The notes: generated from the sequence alone by a model not told the origin. A stretch of 55,868 nucleotides of DNA from Rhodoblastus acidophilus (GCF_900187365.1 NZ_FYDG01000017.1:1-55868), one strand, 5' to 3'. Positions 16,236 to 25,080 are shown, counted from the first letter of the stretch. A program made the numbers and translations.

Positions 16236-17084
16236 ATGACCCTTCCTGTCTCCATCCCCCTCGCCGCCAGCGCGCCCGCTCCCGCCGCGCGCACCCTGCC
16301 GCTGTGGCGTCGCGCCTTCAATATCACCGCGCTGCGGCGCGGGCTGATTCTCGTCGCGCTGGCCGCTCTGTGGCAGGCCTATGCGGTCTGGGCCGACAAT
16401 CCCCTGATGTTTCCCTCCTTCACCGAGACGGCGCAAGCGTTCTGGCAGGGGATCGCCAGCGGCGGCCTGCTGGGAAAAGCCTGGACTTCGGTGCAAGTGC
16501 TGCTGATGGGCTATGCCCTGGGGGTGGCGCTCGCTGGCGTGCTCGCCGCGCTGGCCGCCTCGACACGGATCGGGGAGGATCTGCTCGCCACGCTCGTCGC
16601 CATGTTCAACCCGCTTCCGGCCATCGCGCTGCTGCCGCTGGCCTTGCTGTGGTTCGGTTTGGGAACGCCAAGCCTGCTGTTCGTGCTGGTCCACGCCGTG
16701 CTGTGGCCGCTGGCGCTCAACATGTCCTCGGGCTTCGCCGCCGTGACCGAAACCCTGCGCATGGCCGGCCGCAATTACGGCCTGCGCGGCTTGCGCTATG
16801 TCGCGTTGATCCTGATCCCCGCCGCCTTTCCCTCCATCCTCACCGGCTTGAAAGTCGCGTGGGCCTTCGCCTGGCGCACGCTGATCGCCGCCGAACTGGT
16901 GTTTGGCGTCGCCTCAGGATCCGGGGGGCTGGGCTGGTTCATCTTCGAGAACAAGAACCGTCTCGAAACGGCGAGCGTCTTCGCCGGCCTCGGCGCGGTG
17001 ATCCTGATCGGCCTGCTGGTCGAGGGACTGGTGTTCCGCACCATCGAAATCGCCACCGTCCGCAAATGGGGCATGCAGCGCTGA
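16236..17084 (+). CDS. NitT/TauT-type ABC transporter permease
   Basis: A 282-residue inner-membrane permease of the TauC/SsuC family with about six helices. The ATPase-contact EAA loop is at GRNYGLRGLRYVALILIPAAF, before PSILTGLKVAWAFAW. These systems import taurine, alkanesulfonates, nitrate or related anions. The matching binding protein and ATPase are 18593-19591 and 19593-20390, on the other side of suyAB, so transport and catabolic genes are interleaved. The 73-base gap upstream has a possible weak promoter (ATGACT, 17 bases, TATAGT at 16202-16207), so the transporter-suyAB half may also be transcribed separately. Confidence 0.93.
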   Translation: MTLPVSIPLAASAPAPAARTLPLWRRAFNITALRRGLILVALAALWQAYAVWADNPLMFPSFTETAQAFWQGIASGGLLGKAWTSVQVLLMGYALGVALAGVLAALAASTRIGEDLLATLVAMFNPLPAIALLPLALLWFGLGTPSLLFVLVHAVLWPLALNMSSGFAAVTETLRMAGRNYGLRGLRYVALILIPAAFPSILTGLKVAWAFAWRTLIAAELVFGVASGSGGLGWFIFENKNRLETASVFAGLGAVILIGLLVEGLVFRTIEIATVRKWGMQR

Positions 17085-17121
17085 GCCGGCGCGCCCCGCA
17101 TCCACCAAGGAGTCAGTCATC

Positions 17122-17409
17122 ATGTCCGCGCCCGATTTTCTCGTACACGATTCAGCCGACAATGTCGGCGTGGTCGTGGTCGAAAACGCCGAAGCCGGCC
17201 GCGCCTTGTCCGGCTGGGTGATCGAAAACGACAGCACGATTCAAGTGCCGTCGATCGACCGCATTCCGCTCGGCCACAAGATCGCTCTGGTCGATATTCC
17301 CGCCGACGCGACCATCGTCAAATACGGTCACGGCATCGGCCGCACCGTCGCGCCGATCGCGCGCGGCGGCCATGTGCATGTGCAGAATCTCAAGACCAGG
17401 CGTTGGTGA
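17122..17409 (+). CDS. suyA: (R)-sulfolactate sulfo-lyase small subunit (SuyA-like)
   Basis: A 95-residue SAF-domain protein, the small subunit of a split altronate dehydratase-type enzyme. It opens with [23 protein letters not shown] and ends with the SAF-type block [22 protein letters not shown]. In SuyAB this small chain pairs with a large UxaA-like chain to cleave (R)-3-sulfolactate to pyruvate and sulfite. Length and separate coding match SuyA rather than the fused hexuronate enzymes. AAGGAG lies 12 bases upstream. The gene sits between a sulfonate-type permease and suyB, which supports the sulfolactate role over altronate or galactarate. Confidence 0.88.
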   Translation: MSAPDFLVHDSADNVGVVVVENAEAGRALSGWVIENDSTIQVPSIDRIPLGHKIALVDIPADATIVKYGHGIGRTVAPIARGGHVHVQNLKTRRW

Positions 17410-17411
17410 AA

Positions 17412-18575
17412 ATGAGCAAGAGTTTCTTTGGCTATCGTCGCGAGAACGGCCGCGTCGGCGTGCGCAACCATGTCATCATCCTGCCGCTCGACGATCTGTC
17501 CAACGCCGCCGCCGAGGCCGTCGCCAACAACATCAAGGGCGCGCTGGCGCTGCCGCACCATTACGGCCGGCTGCAATTCGGCGCCGATCTGGAATTGCAT
17601 TTCCGCACGCTGATCGGGACCGGCGCCAACCCCAATGTCGCGGCGGTCGTGGTGATCGGCATCGAGCCGGGCTGGACCGGCCGCGTGGTCAAGGGCATCG
17701 AAGCCACCGGCAAGCCGGTCGCCGGCTTCTCGATCGAGGGCCATGGCGACATTTCGACCATCGCCTCGGCCTCGCGCGCGGCAAAAGATTTCGTGCATTG
17801 GGCGAGCGAGCGCGTGCGCGAGGAGGCGCCGATTTCCGACCTCTGGGTTTCCGTGAAATGCGGCGAATCCGACACCACTTCGGGCCTGGCCTCCAACCCG
17901 ACCGTCGGCAATTTCATCGACAAGGTCGATGCGCTCGGCGCCACCACCTGTTTCGGCGAAACCTCGGAACTGACCGGGGCCGAAAAGGTCTGCGCCGCCC
18001 GCGCTGCGACGCCGGAAGTGGCGGAGAAATTTCTAAAAACCTGGACCGCCTATAACGACTTCATTCTCGCCAACAAGACCAACGATCTTTCCGAGAGCCA
18101 GCCGACCAAGGGCAATATCGAGGGCGGCCTGTCCACCATCGAGGAAAAGGCGTTCGGCAACTTCCAAAAGATCGGCCACAAGGCGCGGTACATCGACGTG
18201 CTGGAGCCGGCGGAGGCGCCGTCCAAGGGGCCGGGGCTGTATTTCATGGACACGTCCTCGGCGGCGGCGGAATGCGTCACGCTTCAGGCGGCGGCGGGGT
18301 TCGCGGTGCATCTGTTTCCGACGGGGCAGGGCAATGTCATCGGCAATCCCATCGTTCCCGTCATCAAGCTGACGGCCAATCCGCGCACCGTCCGCACCAT
18401 GCCCGAGCATATCGACCTTGACGTCTCCGGCATTTTGCGGCGCGAGCTGACGTTCGACGAGGCCGGCGACCGGCTGTTGGCGCTCGCCTTGCGCACGGCC
18501 AATGGCCGTGTCACGGCCGCCGAGGCGCTGGGCCACCGCGAGTTCGTGATGACCAAACTTTATCGCAGCGCCTGA
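17412..18575 (+). CDS. suyB: (R)-sulfolactate sulfo-lyase large subunit (SuyB-like)
   Basis: A 387-residue UxaA-family large subunit. The opening [20 protein letters not shown] and the metal-site block [18 protein letters not shown] are characteristic, followed by [11 protein letters not shown] and, near the end, [19 protein letters not shown]. With SuyA it releases sulfite from (R)-3-sulfolactate, leaving pyruvate. Size agrees with known SuyB (about 390 residues). The ATG at 17412 is 2 bases after the suyA stop. Sulfite made here needs oxidation or export, and no gene for either is in the window. This is the best functional anchor in the cluster. Confidence 0.88.
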   Translation: MSKSFFGYRRENGRVGVRNHVIILPLDDLSNAAAEAVANNIKGALALPHHYGRLQFGADLELHFRTLIGTGANPNVAAVVVIGIEPGWTGRVVKGIEATGKPVAGFSIEGHGDISTIASASRAAKDFVHWASERVREEAPISDLWVSVKCGESDTTSGLASNPTVGNFIDKVDALGATTCFGETSELTGAEKVCAARAATPEVAEKFLKTWTAYNDFILANKTNDLSESQPTKGNIEGGLSTIEEKAFGNFQKIGHKARYIDVLEPAEAPSKGPGLYFMDTSSAAAECVTLQAAAGFAVHLFPTGQGNVIGNPIVPVIKLTANPRTVRTMPEHIDLDVSGILRRELTFDEAGDRLLALALRTANGRVTAAEALGHREFVMTKLYRSA

Positions 18576-18592
18576 GGCCGGGGGAGACCGCC

Positions 18593-19591
18593 ATGACATT
18601 TCGCAAAATGGGCTTCGCCGGCATGGCGGTTCTCCTCGCCGGCCCCGCCTTCGCCGAAGTCAGCGAATTGCGCATCAGCCAGCAGTTCGGCATCGGCTAC
18701 CTGCCGTTGCAAGTCGCGCGCAACCAGGGGCTGATCGAGAAGCAGGCTGCGGCGCTGGGGATCGCCGGGCTAAAAGTCTCGTATGTCACGCTGGGCGGCG
18801 GCGCCTCGACCAATGACGCGCTGCTGGCCGACGCCATCGACATCGGCACCGGCGGCGTCGCCGCCTTCCTGCCGCTCTGGGCCAAGACGCGCGGCACGGC
18901 GCTGGAGGTGAGGGGCGTGGCGGCGCTGACCGCCATGCCGATCGCGCTGGTCTCCACCAATCCAGCGGTCAAGTCGCTGAAGGATTTTTCCGACAAGGAC
19001 CGCATCGCGCTGCCGTCGGTGAAAATATCGATCCAGGCGGTCACCCTGCAGATCGCGGCGGAAAAGGCTTTTGGCCCGGGCCATGCGGACAAGCTCGACG
19101 CCCTGACCGTTTCGATGAAACATCCCGACGCCTATGCCGCGCTGGCCTCAGGCAAGTCCGAAATCACCGCGCATTTCGGCGGGCCGCCGTTCCAGCAGCA
19201 GGAGCTGGCGCTGCCGAACGCGCGCAAGATCACCGATTCCTACGAGGCGCTGGAAGGGCCGGCCACGTTTAACGTCGCCTGGGCCAAAGCCAGTTTCCGC
19301 GCGAAGAATCCGACGGTTTACAAGGCGTTCATCGCCGCGCTCGAACAGGCCGACGCGCTGATCGCCGCCCATCCCGAGCAAGCGGCCAAGATCAGCGTGA
19401 CGGAGGAGCCCGGGGTCGCCGAGCCGCTGGCGCTGTCGATCATCACGGACCCGAATTCCAAATTCACCACCACGCCGCTGAGCGTGGGCAAATATGCCGA
19501 CTTCCTGTATCGAACCGGCGCGATCAAGGCCAAGGCGGAGAGCTGGCGCGATCTGTTCTTCCCGGACATTCACCAACAGGCGGGCTCGTAA
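18593..19591 (+). CDS. NitT/TauT-type ABC transporter substrate-binding protein (paralog 2)
   Basis: A 332-residue periplasmic binding protein. The signal peptide ends near GPAFAEVSELRI, and GGGGGAG-type Shine-Dalgarno sequence lies just upstream. It shares with paralog 1 (9438-10424) the order of motifs NPAVKSLKDFSDKDRIALP, KISIQAVTLQIAAEKAFG and AHFGGPPFQQQELALPNA. The pair therefore arose by duplication and probably bind related anions. This copy lies between suyB and the ATPase gene, so it is the likely sulfonate receptor of the complete transporter. The actual ligand, sulfopropionate or sulfolactate, cannot be told from sequence. Confidence 0.92.
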   Translation: MTFRKMGFAGMAVLLAGPAFAEVSELRISQQFGIGYLPLQVARNQGLIEKQAAALGIAGLKVSYVTLGGGASTNDALLADAIDIGTGGVAAFLPLWAKTRGTALEVRGVAALTAMPIALVSTNPAVKSLKDFSDKDRIALPSVKISIQAVTLQIAAEKAFGPGHADKLDALTVSMKHPDAYAALASGKSEITAHFGGPPFQQQELALPNARKITDSYEALEGPATFNVAWAKASFRAKNPTVYKAFIAALEQADALIAAHPEQAAKISVTEEPGVAEPLALSIITDPNSKFTTTPLSVGKYADFLYRTGAIKAKAESWRDLFFPDIHQQAGS

Positions 19592-19592
19592 G

Positions 19593-20390
19593 ATGAACGC
19601 CATGCCGTCCTTCCACGCGCCCGATCTCGACGGCGCCGGCGCGCCCGCGCAGCTTGCGGTCGAGAATCTCACTCTGCGCTACGCCACCCATGCCGCGCTG
19701 GTCACGGCGACGGAAAACGTCAGCTTTTCGGTGCGGCGCGGCGAGCGCTTCGTGCTGCTGGGGCCTTCGGGCTGCGGGAAGTCGTCGCTGCTGAAAAGCA
19801 TTGGCGGCTTCATCGCGCCGGCGAGCGGGCGCATCCTGGTCAACGGCCGCGAGGTCACGGGGCCAGGGCCAGACCGCATGATGGTGTTCCAGGAATTCGA
19901 CCAGCTGATGCCGTGGAAGACCGTGCTCGGCAATGTGATGTTCCCGCTGGTCGAAACCAGGAAGTTCGCGCGCCGCGACGAGGCGGAAGCCCATGCCCTC
20001 GCCACCATCGCCAAGGTCGGATTGGCGAAGTTCGCCCATTCGTTTCCGCATGAATTAAGCGGCGGCATGAAGCAGCGCGCGGCCATCGCCCGCGCCCTGG
20101 CGATGGAGCCGGAAGCGCTGCTGATGGACGAGCCGTTCGCCGCGCTCGACGCGCTGACCCGCCGCACCATGCAGCAGGAATTGCTCAAGCTTTGGGAGGA
20201 GTTGCGGTTCACGCTGATGTTCGTGACCCATTCGATCGAGGAGGCGGTGCGGTTGGCGCAAAGGATCATCCTGCTGTCGCCGCATCCCGGCCGCATCCGC
20301 GATGAATTCCGCACCGGCGCCGACGAGGCGCCTGCGGCTTTGGAACGGCGCATCGAAAGCCTGTTGTTCACCGACGGCGGCGGCATCTAG
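19593..20390 (+). CDS. NitT/TauT-type ABC transporter ATP-binding protein
   Basis: A 265-residue ATPase of the TauB/SsuB family. Walker A is GPSGCGKSS, the Q-loop is MMVFQEFDQLMPWKTV, the signature LSGGMKQR, Walker B LLMDEPFAALD and the switch His is in VTHSIEEAV. It completes the importer with the permease at 16236 and the binding protein that ends 1 base before its ATG at 19593. It is the last gene of the sulfonate operon; debris of unrelated genes follows. Confidence 0.94.
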   Translation: MNAMPSFHAPDLDGAGAPAQLAVENLTLRYATHAALVTATENVSFSVRRGERFVLLGPSGCGKSSLLKSIGGFIAPASGRILVNGREVTGPGPDRMMVFQEFDQLMPWKTVLGNVMFPLVETRKFARRDEAEAHALATIAKVGLAKFAHSFPHELSGGMKQRAAIARALAMEPEALLMDEPFAALDALTRRTMQQELLKLWEELRFTLMFVTHSIEEAVRLAQRIILLSPHPGRIRDEFRTGADEAPAALERRIESLLFTDGGGI

Positions 20391-20468
20391 CACAGATTCC
20401 CGAAACGTGCGCGCGGTCCTGCTCGACGGCGCGCAAGGCCTTGCGAGTTCCGCATGGGTGGAAGCGCT

Positions 20469-20582
20469 CTATTCAGCGTCAGCCGGCGGCTTCGCGCGTT
20501 CGCCCGCCGCCCCGCTGATGACGAAAACGAACGCGCCGCCCAGGTCGATCACGGGCCAAAACGTCTCAACGGCGATCATCAT
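20469..20582 (-). pseudogene. N-terminal fragment of a TRIC/UPF0126-like membrane protein
   Basis: A short frame starting MMIAVETFWPVIDLGGAFVF, followed by VISGA, then unrelated residues and a stop at 20469. The first 26 residues resemble the first helix of TRIC-type (UPF0126) channels, which begin with LDLxGTxVFAxSGA. The rest of the protein is absent. A second orphan gene end, a 23-codon membrane-like C-terminus, lies just upstream on the same strand (20594-20665). The family call is tentative. Confidence 0.35.
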
Positions 20583-20675
20583 GCCCAGCCGTTTCAAGCT
20601 TCCGGCCGAACCCGCGCCGCGCCGCGCAGGAACAGCGCGGCGCAGGCCAAGGCGATCATCGCCATCGGGGCGTCC

Positions 20676-20813
20676 GTAAAACGTCAGGCGCTGATCATGG
20701 CGTTCAGCGACGCTTTCGCCCTGATCGGCGTCATCCTGCTGATCGCCGCCGTGGCCTTGCTGTTCGCCTCGAAAATGAAACCCGCCGCCGGCGGCTCCGG
20801 CGGCGGCCACTGA
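20676..20813 (+). pseudogene. C-terminal fragment of a DHA2-type MFS efflux transporter
   Basis: The frame VKRQALIMAFSDAFALIGVI, then LLIAAVALLFASKMKPA and a Gly-rich tail, looks like the last transmembrane helix of EmrB/QacA-type drug exporters. Nothing upstream in any frame matches the other thirteen helices. The fragment ends with its natural stop at 20811-20813, just before the convergent chemoreceptor. It is therefore a leftover of a deleted gene. Confidence 0.6.
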
Positions 20814-20828
20814 TCGTCGCCCGTCGCG

Positions 20829-22526
20829 TCAGGCGGCGCGCACCGAGGCGAGGAAGGCGTTGACCTGCTCGCGCAACACGCCGGATTGCTGCGTCAGCGT
20901 CTGCGCCGAAGCGAGCATCTGGGTCGAGGACGAGGAAGTGGTCTGGGCGGCGCCCAGCACGCCGCCGATGTTCTCGGTCACCGCCTGCGAGCCTCTGGAG
21001 GCGTGCTGGACGTTTCGCGCGATTTCGGCGGTCGCTTCACCCTGCTGCGACACGGCGGCGGCGATGCTCTGCGCCACCCGGTTGGCTTCCTCGGTGGTGC
21101 GCACGATGGCGGAGATGTTTTCCGCCGCGCGGTGCGCCGTCGCCTGGATGTCGCCGATCTGGCCGGCGATTTCGGCGGTGGCGCGGCTGGTCTGCTCGGC
21201 GAGCGACTTCACCTCCTGCGCCACCACATTGAAGCCGCGCCCCGCCTCGCCGGCGCGCGCCGCCTCGATAGTGGCGTTGAGGGCGAGCATGTTGGTCTGA
21301 CCCGCAATGTCCGAGATCAGCGCGACAATGTCGCCGATCTTTTCGGCGGCCCGGCCGAGTTCGCGCATCTGCGCGTCGGTCTTTTCCGCCTGTTGCGCCG
21401 ATTCGCTGGCGATGTGCCGGCTTTCGTTGACCTGATTGTTGATCTCCTGCACCGAATAGGTGAGCTGCTCGGTCGCCGAGGCCACCGAGCCGATGCTGGC
21501 GGACGAGGTTTCGGAGGCTTCCGACACCGCCTTGGCCTGGCTGGCGGTGTCCACGGCCGACTGGCTCAGCACGCGCGCCGTGTCCTGGAACTCGCCGGCG
21601 GTGCGGGCGACCTCGGCCACCACCGCGTTGACGCTGCGGTCGAACTCGTCGGCGAGCTTGAGCGCCTGGGCGCGGCGGTCGGCTTCGGCCTGCGCCTTGG
21701 CCTTGGCGGCATGAGCCTCCAGTTCGCGGGCTTCCTGCATGTTGGCCTTGAACACGCGCAGGGCCTGCATCAGGGCGCCGACCTCGTCCTTGCGGCCGGT
21801 CTCCTCGACCTCGACGTTGAGATCGCCGTGGGCCAGGGTTTCGATCGCCATGGTCGCCCGGCCCAGCGGACGCGAGACGCCGCCGATGAGGACAAGGCCG
21901 CACAAAGCTGCGAGCCCCGCGCCGAACAGCAGCACGAGGCCCAAGGCCCATTCCGCCGAATGATAGGCTGTTTCCGAAGCGGCCGCGGCGCGCCCGCCCT
22001 GGCTTTCGACAAAGGCGAGGACCTTGCCGAGAATGGACTGAAGCTCCAGTCTGGCCGGGGTGACGTCCTGGCGATAAATGTCGATCGCGCGTTCGACCTC
22101 GTGCGCGGCGGCGAGTTCGCGCATCTGCTTCAGCTTGGGGCGCATGTCCGACAGGATGCCGCCAAACCGTTTCGCCAGCGCCTCTTCCTCGGTGTTGGGC
22201 GTGATAAGCGGCCGATAGGCCTCGTAGGCCTGTTCGATGTCTCTGATGGCCTCGTCGAGCGCGGCCTGCGCCTTGGCTTCGTCGCTACGGGAGGCGGCGG
22301 CGAGCAGCAAATCGGCTTGCGCGCGCATGGAGCGCGCGAAACTGACGCGTACGAACGCCAGCTTGCTGTACGAGGGCAGGACGTCCTGTCGGATCTCGAC
22401 CGCCCGCTGGTTCATCTCTCGCATTTGCAGGAAAGCGACGCCGCCGACGGCGCCGGCGACAAAAATGAGAGCGACCAGCGCTGCAACGATTTTGGTGCTA
22501 ATTTTCAAATCGCGCCAGAAATTCAT
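20829..22526 (-). CDS. Methyl-accepting chemotaxis protein (second receptor)
   Basis: A 565-residue chemoreceptor. The first membrane helix lies near residues 12-34, an all-helical periplasmic domain follows, and the second helix is near 187-209 ([25 protein letters not shown]). HAMP follows ([19 protein letters not shown]), then the signalling domain with the tip [20 protein letters not shown] and [20 protein letters not shown]. The tip differs from that of the first receptor, so they may belong to different receptor classes. ATG 22526 is preferred over an upstream start because GGAG sits 7 bases before it. The gene stands alone with a long AT-rich leader. Confidence 0.94.
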   Translation of the reverse strand: MNFWRDLKISTKIVAALVALIFVAGAVGGVAFLQMREMNQRAVEIRQDVLPSYSKLAFVRVSFARSMRAQADLLLAAASRSDEAKAQAALDEAIRDIEQAYEAYRPLITPNTEEEALAKRFGGILSDMRPKLKQMRELAAAHEVERAIDIYRQDVTPARLELQSILGKVLAFVESQGGRAAAASETAYHSAEWALGLVLLFGAGLAALCGLVLIGGVSRPLGRATMAIETLAHGDLNVEVEETGRKDEVGALMQALRVFKANMQEARELEAHAAKAKAQAEADRRAQALKLADEFDRSVNAVVAEVARTAGEFQDTARVLSQSAVDTASQAKAVSEASETSSASIGSVASATEQLTYSVQEINNQVNESRHIASESAQQAEKTDAQMRELGRAAEKIGDIVALISDIAGQTNMLALNATIEAARAGEAGRGFNVVAQEVKSLAEQTSRATAEIAGQIGDIQATAHRAAENISAIVRTTEEANRVAQSIAAAVSQQGEATAEIARNVQHASRGSQAVTENIGGVLGAAQTTSSSSTQMLASAQTLTQQSGVLREQVNAFLASVRAA

Positions 22527-22854
22527 GATCAGACTCCAGGCCATTGTGCATATTAAGGAATATTAACGGCAACCAGCACAATCCTTGGTTGAATCCTAAA
22601 CCATTTGAAATTCCGGCCATCAATAAGGGATAACCCTTATTTTATATTTACGTTTTATTAATCAAGATAAGACAAGCACGGTCGCGCCATTTCAGATCTC
22701 TCAAACGCACTTGTCAGATTTGCAAGCGGTTTCGACTTGAGCGTCGCCATACGCGCGTCAAGACGATTCGGGGCCCGCTGGCGGTTGGCGCGGCGGGCCT
22801 CCGTAAAGACCGAAACCGCGAAAACGCCGCGAGACGCAGGAGGCGCGCGAAAAC
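22527..22854. other. AT-rich intergenic region upstream of the second MCP
   Basis: About 330 bases without a gene, between the MCP start and the end of the response-regulator gene, both on the minus strand. It has one of the lowest GC contents in the window from 22540 to 22680 and holds the inverted repeat at 22622-22641. It should contain the MCP promoter. No ORF or RNA gene was recognised. Confidence 0.55.
22622..22641. promoter_or_regulatory. Perfect inverted repeat, candidate operator or hairpin
   Basis: Arms AATAAGGG and CCCTTATT are exact complements around a 4-base spacer ATAA. It lies about 95 bases before the MCP start codon in an AT-rich block. It could be an operator for MCP expression or a weak terminator for transcripts coming from the response-regulator gene; the flanking T-rich run fits either. 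Confidence 0.45.
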
Positions 22855-23451
22855 TCAGGCGGCGGTGGCGGTGAGATAGACGCGAACCAGTTCGGACAGG
22901 CTGCCGACCCCGGTCTTCTTCATGATGTTGGCGCGGTGGATTTCGACGGTGCGGTGGCTGATGCCGAGTTCATAGGCGATCAGCTTGTTCTGCAGGCCGA
23001 GGACGAGCCGTTCGAGCACCTCGAACTCGCGCGGCGAGAGCTCCTGGAACCGCCGAGTCGTCGCGCCGGCTCTCTCTCTTGCGCAGGGTGCCCGTTCGCT
23101 GGACGTGATGGCGTCGATCAGCTCCTGCGCCTGAAACGGTTTTTCCAGCACATTGGACGCGCCGAGCTTGGTGGCCTGGACGGCGAGCGGCACATCGGCG
23201 TAGCCGGTGAGCAGGATGACCTTCAGGCCCAGGCCCTGAGCGACCACGCGCGACAGCAGGTCGATGCCGCTCAGGTCGGGCATGCGCAGGTCGGTGACGA
23301 GGCAATCGCCGGGACGCGTGCGCGCGCGTTCGAGGAAATCCTTGCCGCTGCTGTAGACCGCCGCCTCGAACCGCTCCAGCAGCAGCAGTTGTTGGAGCGC
23401 GTCGCGTATCGCCTCGTCGTCGTCGACGACATGGACCACCATCTTCGGCAT
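22855..23451 (-). CDS. FixJ/NarL-type two-component response regulator
   Basis: A 198-residue response regulator. The receiver has the acidic pocket at D10-D12 (HVVDDDEA), the phosphoacceptor D54 (LVTDLRMPDLSG), the switch residue in LLTGYADV and the Lys in LEKPFQAQ. A LuxR/FixJ-type helix-turn-helix follows (LSPREFEVLERLVLGLQNKL, then GISHRTVEIHRANIMKKTG). ATG 23451 gives the usual FixJ-like N-terminus. Only a scrap of a sensor kinase precedes it, so it is an orphan. The neighbouring hemerythrin hints at oxygen or redox control, which is speculation. Confidence 0.92.
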   Translation of the reverse strand: MPKMVVHVVDDDEAIRDALQQLLLLERFEAAVYSSGKDFLERARTRPGDCLVTDLRMPDLSGIDLLSRVVAQGLGLKVILLTGYADVPLAVQATKLGASNVLEKPFQAQELIDAITSSERAPCARERAGATTRRFQELSPREFEVLERLVLGLQNKLIAYELGISHRTVEIHRANIMKKTGVGSLSELVRVYLTATAA

Positions 23452-23457
23452 AGCCAA

Positions 23458-23580
23458 TCAACTTGCATTGTCAACGGGAAGCCAGAACGTAAACGTCACG
23501 CCTTGCGCGGTGCTGGAGCCATGCGAACGCTTCTTCTGCGCCTCTGTCTGTCGGGCGCCAACCGCGCTCGGAATTCAACA
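23458..23580 (-). pseudogene. C-terminal scrap of a sensor histidine kinase
   Basis: Directly before the response-regulator gene, in the same direction, a frame ends with the residues AQGVTFTFWLPVDNAS and a TGA at 23458-23460. That pattern (G-x-TFxFxLPV) is the last strand of histidine-kinase ATPase domains. Upstream the frame meets a stop after about 45 codons with no kinase motifs (no N, G1 or G2 box). The cognate sensor, usually the gene before a FixJ-type regulator, seems to have been deleted down to its tail. Confidence 0.5.
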
Positions 23581-23714
23581 TCGTAAAAACAGATATTTCA
23601 GCGACGGGAGGCGTCGTTGCATCGGCGCGTCGCCAGCGCGACGCAAGCCTCTGCCGCCATCATACGGGAGAACTGCGGTGGCGGTTTGGTGCGGAACGAC
23701 ATGAGAGGGCCGCT

Positions 23715-24233
23715 TTGCTCATTAAGTGGAAAGACCAGTTTTCGATAGACGGCGCGATCATCGACGACGATCATCGGAATCTCCTTGACCGAATCAACTA
23801 CATTGTCACGTCCATCGACGCGCGATGCTGCGCCAAGGACGCTTCCAATGCCTTCCGCGATCTTTTCCGGGTGACCGAGGCGCACTTCCGGCGAGAGGAG
23901 GCCTTGCAAAAAGCGGCCTCGCTTCCCGCCGCGCAGACTCACCATTTTGACCACGATGATATTCTCGCGTCTTTTAGAATACACATAGACGAAATCGAAT
24001 ACAGCTTAAGCCAATCAAACGATCAAGAAAAAAAACGATGCTTAAGCCGAAGCAAGGCTATCCTTTACAGATGGATTCTGAGCCACATCATCGGCGATGA
24101 CAGAGTGATGATTGATTACGTCAGCGCAATGCAAGCTGCCGACGATTATTGGCGGACCACCAGTTTAGACGAACTCGCCACGCACATGGACAGCCCCGCA
24201 ATCGAGAGACATCCAAAGTCGCTCGCAGGCTAG
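23715..24233 (+). CDS. Bacteriohemerythrin-like protein
   Basis: A 172-residue hemerythrin-domain protein that binds O2 at a di-iron site. All seven expected ligands are visible: H20, H57, E61 (HFRRE), H76 and H80 (HHFDH), H124 and D129 (HIIGDD). The start is a TTG at 23715 with GAGAGGG upstream; no in-frame ATG is nearby. A C-terminal extension of about 35 residues follows the domain. It is single-domain and probably cytosolic, with a possible role in oxygen sensing or delivery. It is divergent from the response-regulator locus. Base composition is lower in GC than its neighbours in the second half. Confidence 0.88.
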   Translation: MLIKWKDQFSIDGAIIDDDHRNLLDRINYIVTSIDARCCAKDASNAFRDLFRVTEAHFRREEALQKAASLPAAQTHHFDHDDILASFRIHIDEIEYSLSQSNDQEKKRCLSRSKAILYRWILSHIIGDDRVMIDYVSAMQAADDYWRTTSLDELATHMDSPAIERHPKSLAG

Positions 24234-24468
24234 GCATTTTCATTCATGGGCGCCGATCGCCCAAGTTTGAGATGAAATTGGCGCGTTCTCCGCGCTTGCA
24301 ACGGTCGAGGGCGGCGGCGCGGCGCCCCTTGTGAGGGGCAGGGGGAGACGGCGCGCAATGTCTCGGAAGCGGCTTGGCGCGACCTAGCCTCACGGGTCGC
24401 GATTGTTCTGGGGAGCGGTTGCGCCAATCGGCCTGGCGAAAAAATGGGGTTTCGCCGGGCGCGCGGCT

Positions 24469-24494
24469 GTAACATTCTGCGCGGCCACAGCGAA
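24469..24494 (+). promoter_or_regulatory. Candidate SigF-type ECF promoter
   Basis: GTAACA at 24469-24474, a 16-base spacer and CGAA at 24491-24494. This closely fits the GTAACC-N16-CGAA form known for Caulobacter SigF-dependent promoters. It lies just before the sigma-factor gene, so autoregulation is likely. The start codon at 24505 would leave a very short leader. Confidence 0.55.
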
Positions 24495-24504
24495 GCAGGG
24501 TCGA

Positions 24505-25080
24505 ATGCGGGACGGAGCCGAGCAGGATCGACAATGGAGCGCGGACATGCGCGCCGCCCTTGCGGGCGACGCTGTGGCCTACAAGCGCCTACTGACCGCG
24601 CTGACGCCCTTCCTGCGCCGGGTCTGCCTCAAGGCCTGCGCGCGAAACGGCATTGCGACCGGCGAAGCGGAGGACGCCTTGCAAGAAACCCTGCTCGCGG
24701 TCCATCTCAAGCGCCACACATGGGACGCGTCGCAGCCGCTGACGCCCTGGCTCGCGGCCATCGCGCGCAACAAGATGATCGACGCCGCGCGCCGGCGCGG
24801 ACGGCGCGTTGAAATCGACATCGCGGATTTCGAGAATGTGCTGGCCGCGCCCGGCGGCGACGGCGCCGCGGAGCGCGAACTGGAGCGCCAGGACGCCCTG
24901 CGCCTGCTCGACCAGTTGAGTCCGAAGCAGCGCGAGGCGATCGAGGCGGTGTCGATCCGCGGCGAAAGCCTGCGCGAAGCGGCGCAAACCTTGGGCGTCA
25001 GCGAGGGGGCGTTGCGCGTGTCGGTGCATCGCGGCCTGAAATCCCTGGCCGATCTTTACCGGAAAGCGACGGAGCGATGA
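24505..25080 (+). CDS. sigF: ECF RNA polymerase sigma factor, SigF-like
   Basis: A 191-residue extracytoplasmic-function sigma factor. Region 2 contains AEDALQETLLAVHLKRHTWD, then PWLAAIARNKMIDAARRRGR. Region 4 has LSPKQREAIEAVSIRGESLR and GVSEGALRVSVHRGLKSL. It overlaps the NrsF-type anti-sigma gene by ATGA, the usual order for this ECF group. In Caulobacter the pair responds to chromate and cadmium. The ATG at 24505 has AGGG close upstream, and a SigF-like promoter lies at 24469-24494. Confidence 0.92.
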   Translation: MRDGAEQDRQWSADMRAALAGDAVAYKRLLTALTPFLRRVCLKACARNGIATGEAEDALQETLLAVHLKRHTWDASQPLTPWLAAIARNKMIDAARRRGRRVEIDIADFENVLAAPGGDGAAERELERQDALRLLDQLSPKQREAIEAVSIRGESLREAAQTLGVSEGALRVSVHRGLKSLADLYRKATER

